From the NCBI GenBank assembly GCA_903854805.1, contig CAINXK010000146.1, positions 1 through 17,047 of the forward strand: 17,047 nucleotides of DNA, written 5' to 3'. The position numbers and the translations under genes are program-made. The DNA comes from an uncultured Anaerolineae bacterium. Lineage in GTDB: Bacteria > Chloroflexota > Anaerolineae > Anaerolineales > Villigracilaceae. Numbering within the stretch: position 1 is the first letter of the stretch; each line of letters opens with the position of its first letter. The notes beneath the pieces were generated by a model that saw only the letters and a program-made list of their open reading frames with translations, searched no databases and was not told where the DNA came from. Below are positions 1 through 7,158 of the stretch, piece by piece.

Positions 1-81
1 ATTTGCATTTTCACTTCCAGCCGGTTTTGCGCGACCAGCCTCTGAAAAAGTGTGCTCAAGTTGTGCGGGTTAAACCAGCGT
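1..81. other. left edge, unassigned
   Basis: No complete gene is visible here. On the minus strand a frame is open from about position 89 to the window edge and contains a TTG at 59-57. It could therefore be the beginning of a gene continuing to the left, but it has no Shine-Dalgarno sequence and no recognisable motif. I do not call a CDS. Confidence 0.3.
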
Positions 82-774
82 TCATTTTTTTAGCGACCAA
101 ACCCCGGTACATTCAGGCAATATAATCCACTTTTTCTTGGACACTTCGCGTCCAAGTTTTTCACCAAAGAAAAACTTGGAAAGTTCTGCGGCTTCTGCCA
201 GGGATTTGAAACGATAATCTGTGCGTATCCATGTTTTTTTGAACTTCTTCTCATCCAACCAGCCAAAGTAGCCAGCCAGGTTGTCTGGTGGGTTGGGGGA
301 TTCTTCTCCGGTGCCCATGGTTTCCAACAAAATGATCATCCCGCCAGGCCGAAGAATGCGCAGCATTTCCTGAAAGCCCGCTTCCAGTTCCATGCGCCAA
401 TTTTCCTCGCCCCAGATCGCCAGATAGCAAAAACTCCAACCCGCAATCACCAGATCGGCGCTTGCATCTGGCACAGGGATATTGCGATGGTCAGCTACGC
501 CGGCCTGCCAGTTGGTTACACCCATCGCATGCAAATAAGACTGGGCTCTGGCCAACATGTGAGCCGATGAATCATAAGCTTTTATGGTGCCAACTTGCGG
601 CGCCAGGATGCGCGTTATTCGGCCGGTTCCAGCGCCCAGGTCAATCACATCCAGGCCTTTGAGTGGACAAATTTGTTCTACTGCTTTTAAGATATGACCC
701 TGGTAATCCTCACGTTGGATCAGGCGTTCATATTGTTCTGCGTGCTTCTGGTAAACTTCCTGTTCAGTGGGCAT
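82..774 (-). CDS. class I SAM-dependent methyltransferase
   Basis: A 230-residue protein with the Rossmann-like fold of class I methyltransferases. Motif I (VIDLGAGTG, residues 43-51) is the SAM-binding glycine loop. An acidic residue at the end of strand 2 (D68 in KAYDSS) should bind the SAM ribose. A later acidic stretch (ADHRNIPV, about residues 94-101) fits the adenine contact, and LRPGG (about 141-145) is the usual turn before strand 5. This places it in the broad UbiE/Methyltransf_11 group, where substrates range from quinones to proteins and small molecules; nothing here identifies the substrate. The ATG start is preceded on the minus strand by an AGGA about 11 nt upstream. The gene lies about 160 nt after the eRF1-like gene, with a hairpin between them, so it may have its own expression control. 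Family assignment is firm; the specific reaction is unknown. Confidence 0.88.
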   Translation of the reverse strand: MPTEQEVYQKHAEQYERLIQREDYQGHILKAVEQICPLKGLDVIDLGAGTGRITRILAPQVGTIKAYDSSAHMLARAQSYLHAMGVTNWQAGVADHRNIPVPDASADLVIAGWSFCYLAIWGEENWRMELEAGFQEMLRILRPGGMIILLETMGTGEESPNPPDNLAGYFGWLDEKKFKKTWIRTDYRFKSLAEAAELSKFFFGEKLGREVSKKKWIILPECTGVWSLKK

Positions 775-854
775 GTACTGGCAATCCTGTTGCCCGGCGC
801 AGCGGGGTGACTTGCAGAATGAATTCGGACCGGAAAATTACGGTATATAAAATT

Positions 855-896
855 ATCTCCGTAAGTCAGCCATCTCCATTTTTCCGGAGATGGCTG
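855..896 (-). promoter_or_regulatory. overlapping hairpins between the eRF1-like gene and the methyltransferase gene
   Basis: An 11-bp perfect inverted repeat (867-877 with 886-896, loop of 8) lies about 40 nt past the stop of the upstream minus-strand gene. Its right arm, read as CGGAGAT at 885-891, can instead pair with ATCTCCG at 855-861, so two mutually exclusive hairpins are possible. In the minus direction the run that follows is only weakly T-rich (AATTTTATATA). It is either a terminator for the upstream gene or a leader switch for the methyltransferase. Confidence 0.4.
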
Positions 897-936
897 GGGG
901 TGGGTAAGTTTTTTCTTTTTCTGTTTGTGACTGTGA

Positions 937-1353
937 CTATCCGACAGGTTGTTTCTGACCGGCAAAGAATTGCTTTACTCTCGCAGCAATCTGGCGCTCG
1001 GTCAACTTATCCGCTGTTTCGATGTTGAGAATATACTCTTTGAGCCCTGCGTGTTCGAGTCTTTTTTCCAGCTCAAGTTTTGCTTCTCCGGGTCCCATGA
1101 TAACGATGGCTTTTGCATCTCGTAGATGTGCAATGACATCTGAATAATATTTATTAAGATGTTCAACAAAGCGACGGTCTTGTTGATCATCTGCCGGAAA
1201 ATATTGGGCCCCATAAGCAGTCTTTCCATGCGCACCGCCGCTAAAGCGAACATGCTTCTCCATGTTGGAATTCAGCGTGATAATCTCGTCCCCCGTACTA
1301 TTCACGATCACTGTTTTCTTGTGGTCAATCCATAAGCCGATTTCTTCTTTCAT
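937..1353 (-). CDS. eRF1 domain-3-like small protein
   Basis: A 138-residue soluble protein. It resembles a family of small bacterial proteins, often labelled translational machinery protein, that share the fold of domain 3 of archaeal/eukaryotic release factor 1. Visible family marks are the opening GLWIDHKK (residues 6-13), a VRFSGG/KTAYG segment in the middle, a VIMGPGEAKLELEK block (about 85-98) and a C-terminal ETADKLTERQIAARVKQFF stretch. The cellular role of the family is not established; a ribosome-associated or stress-related role would be a guess. The start is well supported by an AAGGAG Shine-Dalgarno at 1360-1365, six bases before the ATG, and by a sigma70-like promoter at 1404-1432. 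It is probably monocistronic or weakly coupled to the methyltransferase downstream. Family recognition is from memory of the motif pattern, not from a search. Confidence 0.75.
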   Translation of the reverse strand: MKEEIGLWIDHKKTVIVNSTGDEIITLNSNMEKHVRFSGGAHGKTAYGAQYFPADDQQDRRFVEHLNKYYSDVIAHLRDAKAIVIMGPGEAKLELEKRLEHAGLKEYILNIETADKLTERQIAARVKQFFAGQKQPVG

Positions 1354-1403
1354 AATAATCTCCTTATAGACTCAGCCCGCCCCGGTATTTTTATACCAAT
1401 TTC

Positions 1404-1432
1404 AGTATACGTGTTTTTGAGGTTAAAAACAA
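1404..1432 (-). promoter_or_regulatory. sigma70-like promoter of the eRF1-like gene
   Basis: On the minus strand a TTGTTT -35 (1427-1432) and a TATACT -10 (1404-1409, 5/6 consensus) are separated by exactly 17 nt. They lie about 50 nt upstream of the ATG at 1353 and its strong Shine-Dalgarno. A small hairpin (GGTAT/ATACC, 1384-1397) lies in the predicted leader. Confidence 0.5.
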
Positions 1433-1480
1433 TCGCTTCATTAGCATGGATGCGATTCAATCCGCCTGATCTGCCCAGCC

Positions 1481-1602
1481 GTGATTTTGTATCACATCGA
1501 TGGCATCCAGATGCAGATATTAGCCATCGCAGGGCTGTGTCGGGGTCATGCCGGTGGAAAACAAAAATATGAATGGAACTCCGAATCTCAATCGCCGGCA
1601 TG
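1481..1602. repeat. cluster of three inverted repeats in a gene-free gap
   Basis: The interval 1354-1670 carries no supportable gene. It holds three successive inverted repeats: GTGAT/ATCAC (1481-1485 with 1491-1495), CGATGGC/GCCATCG (1498-1504 with 1523-1529) and CATGCCGG/CCGGCATG (1547-1554 with 1595-1602). None is followed by a T-run on either strand. They may be a transcribed structured element downstream of the channel-like gene, or chance pairings. Confidence 0.3.
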
Positions 1603-1670
1603 TGTGCTTATTCGAGTCGGATTAGCACTTTCGCCGGAGTCAAACTGCCAGGGCTGCAGCCAGGCCGGCC

Positions 1671-2036
1671 CTAACTATCAGATTCTGCCTCGTCTGCTTC
1701 CATTTCAAGATGAAAATGATGTAAAAAACGATGAATGACTGGCGCGAGCAGGACTCCGGTGATAATCAAAAAGATCATTCCCGAATAAAGCGCGTAAAAA
1801 GATGCGAATAATTTACCGGCAGTGGTCTGCAGCGGGTTGACTGGCCCCATCCCACCCAACAGCATGGATGCATTCACCAGCGCGTCGATCCATGACAGAC
1901 TTTCAAGGTAATGGTATCCAAATATGCCCAATCCCAGCGAACCAACGATTAATCCAAAAGCTACCAATCCATGATTGACCAATCTGATCAAAAATTGCCG
2001 GGGTGAAAGTAAAGGTTCCTTGTGATGCTCATACAT
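1671..2036 (-). CDS. two-helix, channel-like membrane protein
   Basis: A 121-residue membrane protein. Segments in order are a basic cytoplasmic start (residues 1-20), a first membrane helix (about 23-44), a short re-entrant-like segment (WIDALVNASMLLGGMGPV, 49-66), a second membrane helix (about 75-100), and a His- and Glu-rich tail. The TM-pore-TM order matches two-helix K+ channels (Ion_trans_2 type). Where a K+ channel has the TVGYGD-type filter, this protein has GGMGPV, so K+ selectivity cannot be assumed. I recognise it as a small conserved family of unknown function. A frame opens further upstream (2111), but that start lies inside the promoter. The ATG at 2036 is preceded by AAAGGAAA about 10 nt upstream and is the better start. 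The gene appears monocistronic. Confidence 0.75.
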   Translation of the reverse strand: MYEHHKEPLLSPRQFLIRLVNHGLVAFGLIVGSLGLGIFGYHYLESLSWIDALVNASMLLGGMGPVNPLQTTAGKLFASFYALYSGMIFLIITGVLLAPVIHRFLHHFHLEMEADEAESDS

Positions 2037-2082
2037 GCGCAGCCGTTTCCTTTGAATTCGGTGGAAAAAAGACGATGTCAGT

Positions 2083-2111
2083 ATGATACTCTCTAACCTG
2101 CTTAATATCAA
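2083..2111 (-). promoter_or_regulatory. sigma70-like promoter of the channel-like gene
   Basis: On the minus strand there is a -35 TTGATA (2106-2111, 5/6) and a -10 TATCAT (2083-2088, 5/6) with a 17-nt spacer. Transcription would begin near 2076, about 40 nt before the ATG at 2036. This also argues against using the earlier in-frame start at 2111. Confidence 0.65.
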
Positions 2112-2204
2112 TTGGGCCTCATTCTTACGACTAAGCAGCCCATGGATAGCACATCTGGCTGACCGTTACGGCTGCTGGAAGCCGGTGAGCTTATAAAAAC
2201 GCCT

Positions 2205-2330
2205 ATGGAAATCCCTGAAATATTAGCAGGGGCGCGTCTTGTCGTTTTTGTGTCGGCAGGTTTTTATGTGAGTGCGGGCAGACTTGGACCAGAACAAAAT
2301 TCCAAACAGCGAAGCGCATTTCTCTGTTGA
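2205..2330 (+). pseudogene. doubtful 41-codon ORF, possible sirtuin-like relic
   Basis: This is the only distinctive content of the gap 2112-2420. A short ORF begins with ATG at 2205 and stops at 2330. Its first part (MEIPEILAGARLVVFVSAG) loosely recalls the N-terminal strand and GAG loop of Sir2 deacetylases, but the glycine motif is broken and similarity fades after about 27 residues. No good Shine-Dalgarno is present. It is either chance or a decayed fragment; no function is claimed. Confidence 0.15.
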
Positions 2331-2438
2331 ACTATTAAATTTATTGAGTACAAGGTTAGGCGCGCACCTGAAAACTGATCTAAAAAAAATTCGGTTTTTG
2401 CTTGTATGTAACATAACGCCGTGATAAACTTCGTTAGT

Positions 2439-4166
2439 ATGAAGTCAACCTTGCTGATTGTAACTCCACAAGCAAGTTTTGGCGCAAATATCCGGGATGG
2501 ATTAGACCCTTCCCGATTTGAGTGCTTCTTTACATCAGAATTTTCGGAAGCGGTCAATCAGATCAGGCAGAACGATTGCCATATTGTTTTGCTTGACGCC
2601 GAGTTGGAAGGCGTAGCGCTATCTGTTATGGATGTAGGCTTTGCTCTGCGCCAGATCCGGCCTGATATCCAGTTTGTGTTGGTCGTGCGCGCAAACCAGG
2701 AACTGGATATAGCTTCGCTTTCATTTGTCGCGACAATTACAAAGCCGGTTTCCATTCCAGAACTAAGCCAGCTGCTTGAAAAAATATCACTACCCGAAGT
2801 GGACCCTGCATCACTGGAACCGTTAATGCCTGAATTCAAAGCATCCGATCGCCCAATTGATGAAGCCTCGCGCCTGTTGTGGCTGACAGATGTTAGTAAA
2901 GCTGCGCAACATCTTACCCAGCTTACGCTGGAGTCGTCTGCGCAGGCGGCATTTATCACGCGTAATAACGAACTTTGGGCTTATGCCGGGCAGCTTTCAC
3001 GTGAAGCTGCTCAGGAATTGACGGATTCCATCCAACGCTATTGGGATAGTGTTGGCGAGAGCGATCTCCTGCGTTTTGTGCGGCTTCAGGCCACCGAAGC
3101 TCAGCACATGCTTTATGTGCGCAAGCTTTCTGAAAACATGATCCTGGCCCTTGTCTTTGACGCGGAAACGCCTTTCAGCACCATCCGTTCACAGGCGGGT
3201 CGACTAGTCAAGAACCTGTTCGACAGCGCAGGCGGCGATAAATTACAGGCTCCAGCTTCCGCAAATGCCCCGTCTTTAGCTCCCCAAAATTCCGAATCGC
3301 AGGACAATGGCGATGACCAGGATATCCCGCCCATTTCAGAACTGCTGGGCGAGGTGCCTCCACCAAATCCGCCAGCCTCTGCTTTGAAAATGAATTTACC
3401 CTGGGATCAACCAACATCAGATTATCCGGGCCAAACAACGCCAGAGTCTGGGCCAACCAGTCCGGCTCCATTCGGATCCCAGACCGCATTTGATACCGAT
3501 CCGCGGACTGGCTCCGAGAGTTCTCCAGCCTTTCGGCGCGATGTGCAAAAGCGGCCTGTGCCAGCTATGGATGAGACTTTTGGGCACCCGGCTTCTGCGG
3601 ATGAAGCGAGTGGGTTGGTGGAAAGACTACGCGCAAACCTCCCGATTGATCTCCACGCGACCCGCAAGCAGGAAGCCTACCTCGATCCAGAATCTTTAAG
3701 AGAGACTCGCGCACAGCCGTCTTCCGAAGCTGCTCCGGATGGCGCTCATCGTATTCGGCTCGAATCTCCGTCGGTTTCACTCGTCAACCTCAATTATGCC
3801 TGCCTGCTTATTCCGCGGATTGAAAGCCATTATCTCGTCGGCGATGCTGCCGCCCGTTTAAACGAATGGGTTTCTCATCTTTGTGTCGCTTTTGGTTGGC
3901 GGCTGGAGTACATTTCAGTGCGACCGGATTACCTGCAGTGGATTGCGCGCGTACCGCTGAATACCGCACCGGGTTATGTCATCAGCACTATTCGCAAGCA
4001 TACTTCTGAGCGTTTCTTCACTGAATTCCCACGTTTTTTGAGTGACAATCCTTCCAAAGAATTTTGGGCAAACGGCTTTGTTGTTCAAGGTGGTTCCCAG
4101 CCTCATCCGCAAAAACTGATTAGAGATTTCATCAAACAGACGCGCATGCGCCAGGGGTTGAGATAG
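2439..4166 (+). CDS. receiver-like / roadblock-like / inactive IS200-type (Y1) domain fusion protein
   Basis: A 575-residue protein with three parts. Residues 1-118 form a receiver-like fold: D53 sits where the phospho-acceptor should be and K102-P103 match the conserved Lys, but the acidic pair near the N-terminus is missing (VTPQ instead of a DD pair). Residues 143-262 look like a roadblock/LC7 domain. Residues 265-445 are a Pro/Ser-rich, probably disordered linker. Residues 449-575 align with IS200/IS605 TnpA (Y1_Tnp) from its first strand to its last helix. The HUH motif (normally PDHVH) reads PDYLQ at 496-500 and the catalytic Tyr is F564 in RDFIKQ, so it should not cut DNA. A non-catalytic DNA-binding or regulatory role is inferred. 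The ATG at 2439 puts the first strand at the N-terminus. A GTG at 2421 (six residues longer) has TAACAT exactly 6 nt upstream and could be a leaderless start. Neither start has a Shine-Dalgarno. The gene is monocistronic, closed by a strong terminator. Confidence 0.85.
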   Translation: MKSTLLIVTPQASFGANIRDGLDPSRFECFFTSEFSEAVNQIRQNDCHIVLLDAELEGVALSVMDVGFALRQIRPDIQFVLVVRANQELDIASLSFVATITKPVSIPELSQLLEKISLPEVDPASLEPLMPEFKASDRPIDEASRLLWLTDVSKAAQHLTQLTLESSAQAAFITRNNELWAYAGQLSREAAQELTDSIQRYWDSVGESDLLRFVRLQATEAQHMLYVRKLSENMILALVFDAETPFSTIRSQAGRLVKNLFDSAGGDKLQAPASANAPSLAPQNSESQDNGDDQDIPPISELLGEVPPPNPPASALKMNLPWDQPTSDYPGQTTPESGPTSPAPFGSQTAFDTDPRTGSESSPAFRRDVQKRPVPAMDETFGHPASADEASGLVERLRANLPIDLHATRKQEAYLDPESLRETRAQPSSEAAPDGAHRIRLESPSVSLVNLNYACLLIPRIESHYLVGDAAARLNEWVSHLCVAFGWRLEYISVRPDYLQWIARVPLNTAPGYVISTIRKHTSERFFTEFPRFLSDNPSKEFWANGFVVQGGSQPHPQKLIRDFIKQTRMRQGLR

Positions 4167-4177
4167 AGATCAAAATC

Positions 4178-4218
4178 ATATTTCCCGACAGGGTTTCTGT
4201 CGGGAAATATTTTTATTT
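4178..4218 (+). terminator. intrinsic terminator of the receiver/Y1 fusion gene
   Basis: A perfect 14-bp stem (4178-4191 with 4197-4210) with a 5-nt loop is followed at once by TTTTATTT. It begins 12 nt after the stop codon and separates this gene from polA. Confidence 0.93.
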
Positions 4219-4329
4219 GGATGCGTACCCAGCTGGGCTGGGTTTTCTTCTGAAAAACTGTTTTGCAAAGCTTGGATGGGCCTTGCATCAAAACCATTAA
4301 TTCTCATCCGTTACATCAGCACAGTTCTA

Positions 4330-4338
4330 TGGTAAATT
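4330..4338 (+). promoter_or_regulatory. extended -10 element at polA, likely leaderless
   Basis: TG-G-TAAATT (extended -10 form) lies exactly 6 nt before the polA ATG, and no Shine-Dalgarno is present. Transcription from it would begin at or next to the ATG. The same arrangement occurs at comEC (15244-15252). No convincing -35 is seen. Confidence 0.45.
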
Positions 4339-4344
4339 AATAAT

Positions 4345-7158
4345 ATGCCTTCCAAACTTTACCTTATTGATGGACATGCATTAGCCTACCGTACTTTTTT
4401 TGCCTTGACCAGTGGTGCGTCGGGCTCGCGTTGGCAAACTTCCAGTGGCGAACCCACCGCCGGGATCTATGGTTTCGCCACCGTTTTGATGCGTCTGCTC
4501 GAAAACGACCGCCCGGATTATATTGCAGTTGCTTTTGACACCGGTAAAACTTTCCGAGATCAGCTCTTTCCAGCCTACAAGGCGACTCGCGCCAAGATGC
4601 CTGACGATCTGCGTCCGCAGATTGAACGTATTCGCCAGATGGTGGATGCTTTTAATATTCCACGCCTGGAAATGGAAGGTTTTGAAGCTGATGATGTTTT
4701 GGGCTCAATTGCAAAGCAGGCAGCTGCGCAGGGGCTTGGCGTTAAAATCATCACAGGAGATCGTGATTTGCTTCAATTGGTTGGCGACCACATCATGGTC
4801 AACCTGCCCGAGGCTGGCAAGCTGGCAGATGCGAAGGATTATGTGACAGATGATGATGTGCGCTCGAAATTCGGCGTTCCGGCCAGGCTGGTGGTTGATT
4901 ACAAAGCGCTCGTTGGGGACGCGTCTGACAATATCCCGGGTGTCAAAGGGGTTGGTGAGAAAACCGCCCAGGCTTTATTTGAAACATATTCGTCTCTCGA
5001 TGATATCTATGCCCATCTTGATCAGGTTCAACCCAAGGTTCGCGCCAGGCTCGAAGAAAACCGCGAGATGGCCTACCTGAGTCGTGATCTGGCCCAGATC
5101 CATACCGATTTGCCGGTCAGACTGGATCTTGAACACGCGCGGGCAGATCAATTCGATATCGCTGAAGTTGAAAATTTTTTCCGCGAGCTGGAATTCCGTA
5201 CTCTCATTCCAAGGGTTGCTTTGCTTTTCAAAGACCCGGCCGCCAGGGCTGCGCCGGGTATACCAAAAGGTGGGCAGCTTTCCCTGTTCGATTCTCCCGA
5301 TGCGCCGGCGATCGTGTTGGAAGTTCCCAGGCAGGTCACTGGTCCGCACACGGTAATTGTGGATACCACCGAAAAACTTGAGCAACTGGTAGCTGAGCTT
5401 AACCAGGCCGCGGTGATTGCTTTCGATACAGAAACCACCTCCACGAATGAGATGCAAGCCGAGGTGGTGGGGGTTTCCCTGGCCACCCAGCCTGGCTCCG
5501 GATGGTACATTCCGGTCGGGCATCTGGATGCGCAGAATCTGCCAATTGACCAGGTTCTGGATGCTCTGGCTGCTCCGCTTACCAATCCTGCCATTCAGAA
5601 AATTGGGCATAATGTTAAATATGATTACTTGATCCTGGCTCGCCACGGCTTGCGTGTTTCACCGCTGGCCTTCGATACCATGATCGCGGAGTGGTTGGTT
5701 GACCCTGGCTCTCATAACCTTGGTTTGAAAAACCTTGTGCTTGCGCGATTGGGTGAAGAAATGACCCATATAGACGAGCTGATTGGCAAAGGCAAAAAAC
5801 AGATTACGATGGCGCAGGTGCCGGTGGCACAGGTTGCACCTTATGCGGCCGCCGATGCTGAAACCTGTCTGCGCCTGATGCCCCAGCTGCAGGCTGAGAT
5901 CAAAAGCGGCGAGCTTGAACGTCTGATGTATGAGATTGAAATGCCCCTGGTCAGTGTTCTGGCTGAGATGGAATTTCTGGGAGTGCGTCTCGATCTGGAT
6001 TTTTTCCATGCTTTTTCAAAAGAATTGACGATAAACCTCGCCAGCCTTGAAAAACAAATCTTTGAACAGGTCGGAAAACCTTTTAATATTAATTCCACCC
6101 AGCAGCTTTCGGATGTGCTCTTCACTCGCCTTAAGTTGGTACCCCCGGACCGTGGACACAAAACTGCCAGCGGGCATTTTTCCACTTCGGCGGAGGTGCT
6201 TGAAGGGCTGCGCGGTCAGCATACGGTTGTTGACCTGGTGCTGGAGCACCGCGAGTATTCCAAGCTTAAATCCACTTATGTGGATTCGCTGCCGGCGGCA
6301 GTTGATCCAAACACCGGCAGGGTGCACACTTCTTACAGCCAGACAGGTTCGGTAACCGGACGACTTTCTTCCAATAATCCCAACCTGCAAAATATTCCGA
6401 TCCGTACCGAGATTGGACGGCGGGTGCGTAATGGGTTTATCGCCGATGAAGGCAACCTGTTGCTCTCGGTCGATTATTCGCAGGTGGAACTGCGCCTGGT
6501 TGCCCAGATGGCCGGGGATGAAGCCATGCTCGATGCTTTCCGCGCTGGGCAGGATATTCACACCACCACGGCTGCCGCAATTTTCAACCTGCCGCTTTCC
6601 GAAGTGACCAAGGATATGCGCCGGCACGCCAAGGCGATCAATTTTGGCTTGATCTACGGGATGTCTGCGTTTGGTCTTACGCGCACAACTGACCTGACCC
6701 TGGGCGAAGCTGAAAATTTCGTTAAAACCTATTTTGCGCGTTTTCCTGGGGTCAAGAGCTATCTGGATGATACCCGCAAACTGGCCGCGCAGCAGGGCTA
6801 CGTCACCACTTTACTGGGGCGGCGGCGATATTTCCCGGCGCTTAAAGGCATGTTGAACGTGCAGTTGCGTAACCGTGAAGAGCGCGAGGCTATTAATGCG
6901 CCTATTCAGGGTACTGCCGCGGATATTATGAAGATAGCCATGCTGCGCCTTCCACAGGCTTTAAAGCAGGCTGGCCTGAAAGGCCAGATGCTTCTGCAAG
7001 TCCATGATGAGATTGTGATAGAATGCCCTCAATCTGAATTACTGGAAACCGCCCGGGTTGTCCAGGATACGATGGAATCGGCCTATCCGTTAAGTATTCC
7101 ACTTTCGACGGAGGCACGTTCGGGCATAAGCTGGGGCGCAATGCAGGTGCTGTCCTGA
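4345..7158 (+). CDS. polA: DNA polymerase I
   Basis: A 937-residue three-domain polymerase for Okazaki-fragment processing and repair synthesis. The N-terminal 5'-3' exonuclease (about 1-295) has the metal-binding GFEADD (112-117), the ITGDRD strand, and a helix-hairpin-helix (PGVKGVGEKTA, just after 200). The 3'-5' proofreading domain (about 333-510) is intact: D361 and E363 in DTET, N423/D427 in NVKYD, and Y500/D504 in YAAAD. This differs from Taq-type enzymes, whose proofreading site is lost. The polymerase domain has motif A with D710 (DYSQVELRL), motif B with R759, K763, F767 and Y771 (KAINFGLIYG), and motif C H887-D888-E889. F767 is the residue that disfavours dideoxynucleotides. Length is typical of full-length bacterial Pol I. 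The start has no Shine-Dalgarno and is probably leaderless. The TPR gene follows after 48 nt, likely in the same transcript. Confidence 0.98.
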   Translation: MPSKLYLIDGHALAYRTFFALTSGASGSRWQTSSGEPTAGIYGFATVLMRLLENDRPDYIAVAFDTGKTFRDQLFPAYKATRAKMPDDLRPQIERIRQMVDAFNIPRLEMEGFEADDVLGSIAKQAAAQGLGVKIITGDRDLLQLVGDHIMVNLPEAGKLADAKDYVTDDDVRSKFGVPARLVVDYKALVGDASDNIPGVKGVGEKTAQALFETYSSLDDIYAHLDQVQPKVRARLEENREMAYLSRDLAQIHTDLPVRLDLEHARADQFDIAEVENFFRELEFRTLIPRVALLFKDPAARAAPGIPKGGQLSLFDSPDAPAIVLEVPRQVTGPHTVIVDTTEKLEQLVAELNQAAVIAFDTETTSTNEMQAEVVGVSLATQPGSGWYIPVGHLDAQNLPIDQVLDALAAPLTNPAIQKIGHNVKYDYLILARHGLRVSPLAFDTMIAEWLVDPGSHNLGLKNLVLARLGEEMTHIDELIGKGKKQITMAQVPVAQVAPYAAADAETCLRLMPQLQAEIKSGELERLMYEIEMPLVSVLAEMEFLGVRLDLDFFHAFSKELTINLASLEKQIFEQVGKPFNINSTQQLSDVLFTRLKLVPPDRGHKTASGHFSTSAEVLEGLRGQHTVVDLVLEHREYSKLKSTYVDSLPAAVDPNTGRVHTSYSQTGSVTGRLSSNNPNLQNIPIRTEIGRRVRNGFIADEGNLLLSVDYSQVELRLVAQMAGDEAMLDAFRAGQDIHTTTAAAIFNLPLSEVTKDMRRHAKAINFGLIYGMSAFGLTRTTDLTLGEAENFVKTYFARFPGVKSYLDDTRKLAAQQGYVTTLLGRRRYFPALKGMLNVQLRNREEREAINAPIQGTAADIMKIAMLRLPQALKQAGLKGQMLLQVHDEIVIECPQSELLETARVVQDTMESAYPLSIPLSTEARSGISWGAMQVLS

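Noticed and set aside
1481..1738. 85-residue plus-strand ORF in the gap and over the channel-like gene's end
   Set aside because: No Shine-Dalgarno, no recognisable motif, and it overlaps the 3' end of a well-supported gene.
3783..4166. An active IS200/IS605 insertion sequence
   Set aside because: The Y1-like domain is in frame with a larger host gene, lacks HUH and Tyr, and no separate TnpA start, TnpB gene or flanking hairpin ends are visible.
4975..5646. 223-residue minus-strand ORF inside polA
   Set aside because: It is antisense to conserved exonuclease motifs of polA and has no family features; it is a shadow frame.
6016..6627. 203-residue minus-strand ORF inside polA
   Set aside because: It is antisense to the polymerase domain, including motif A; composition-driven shadow.
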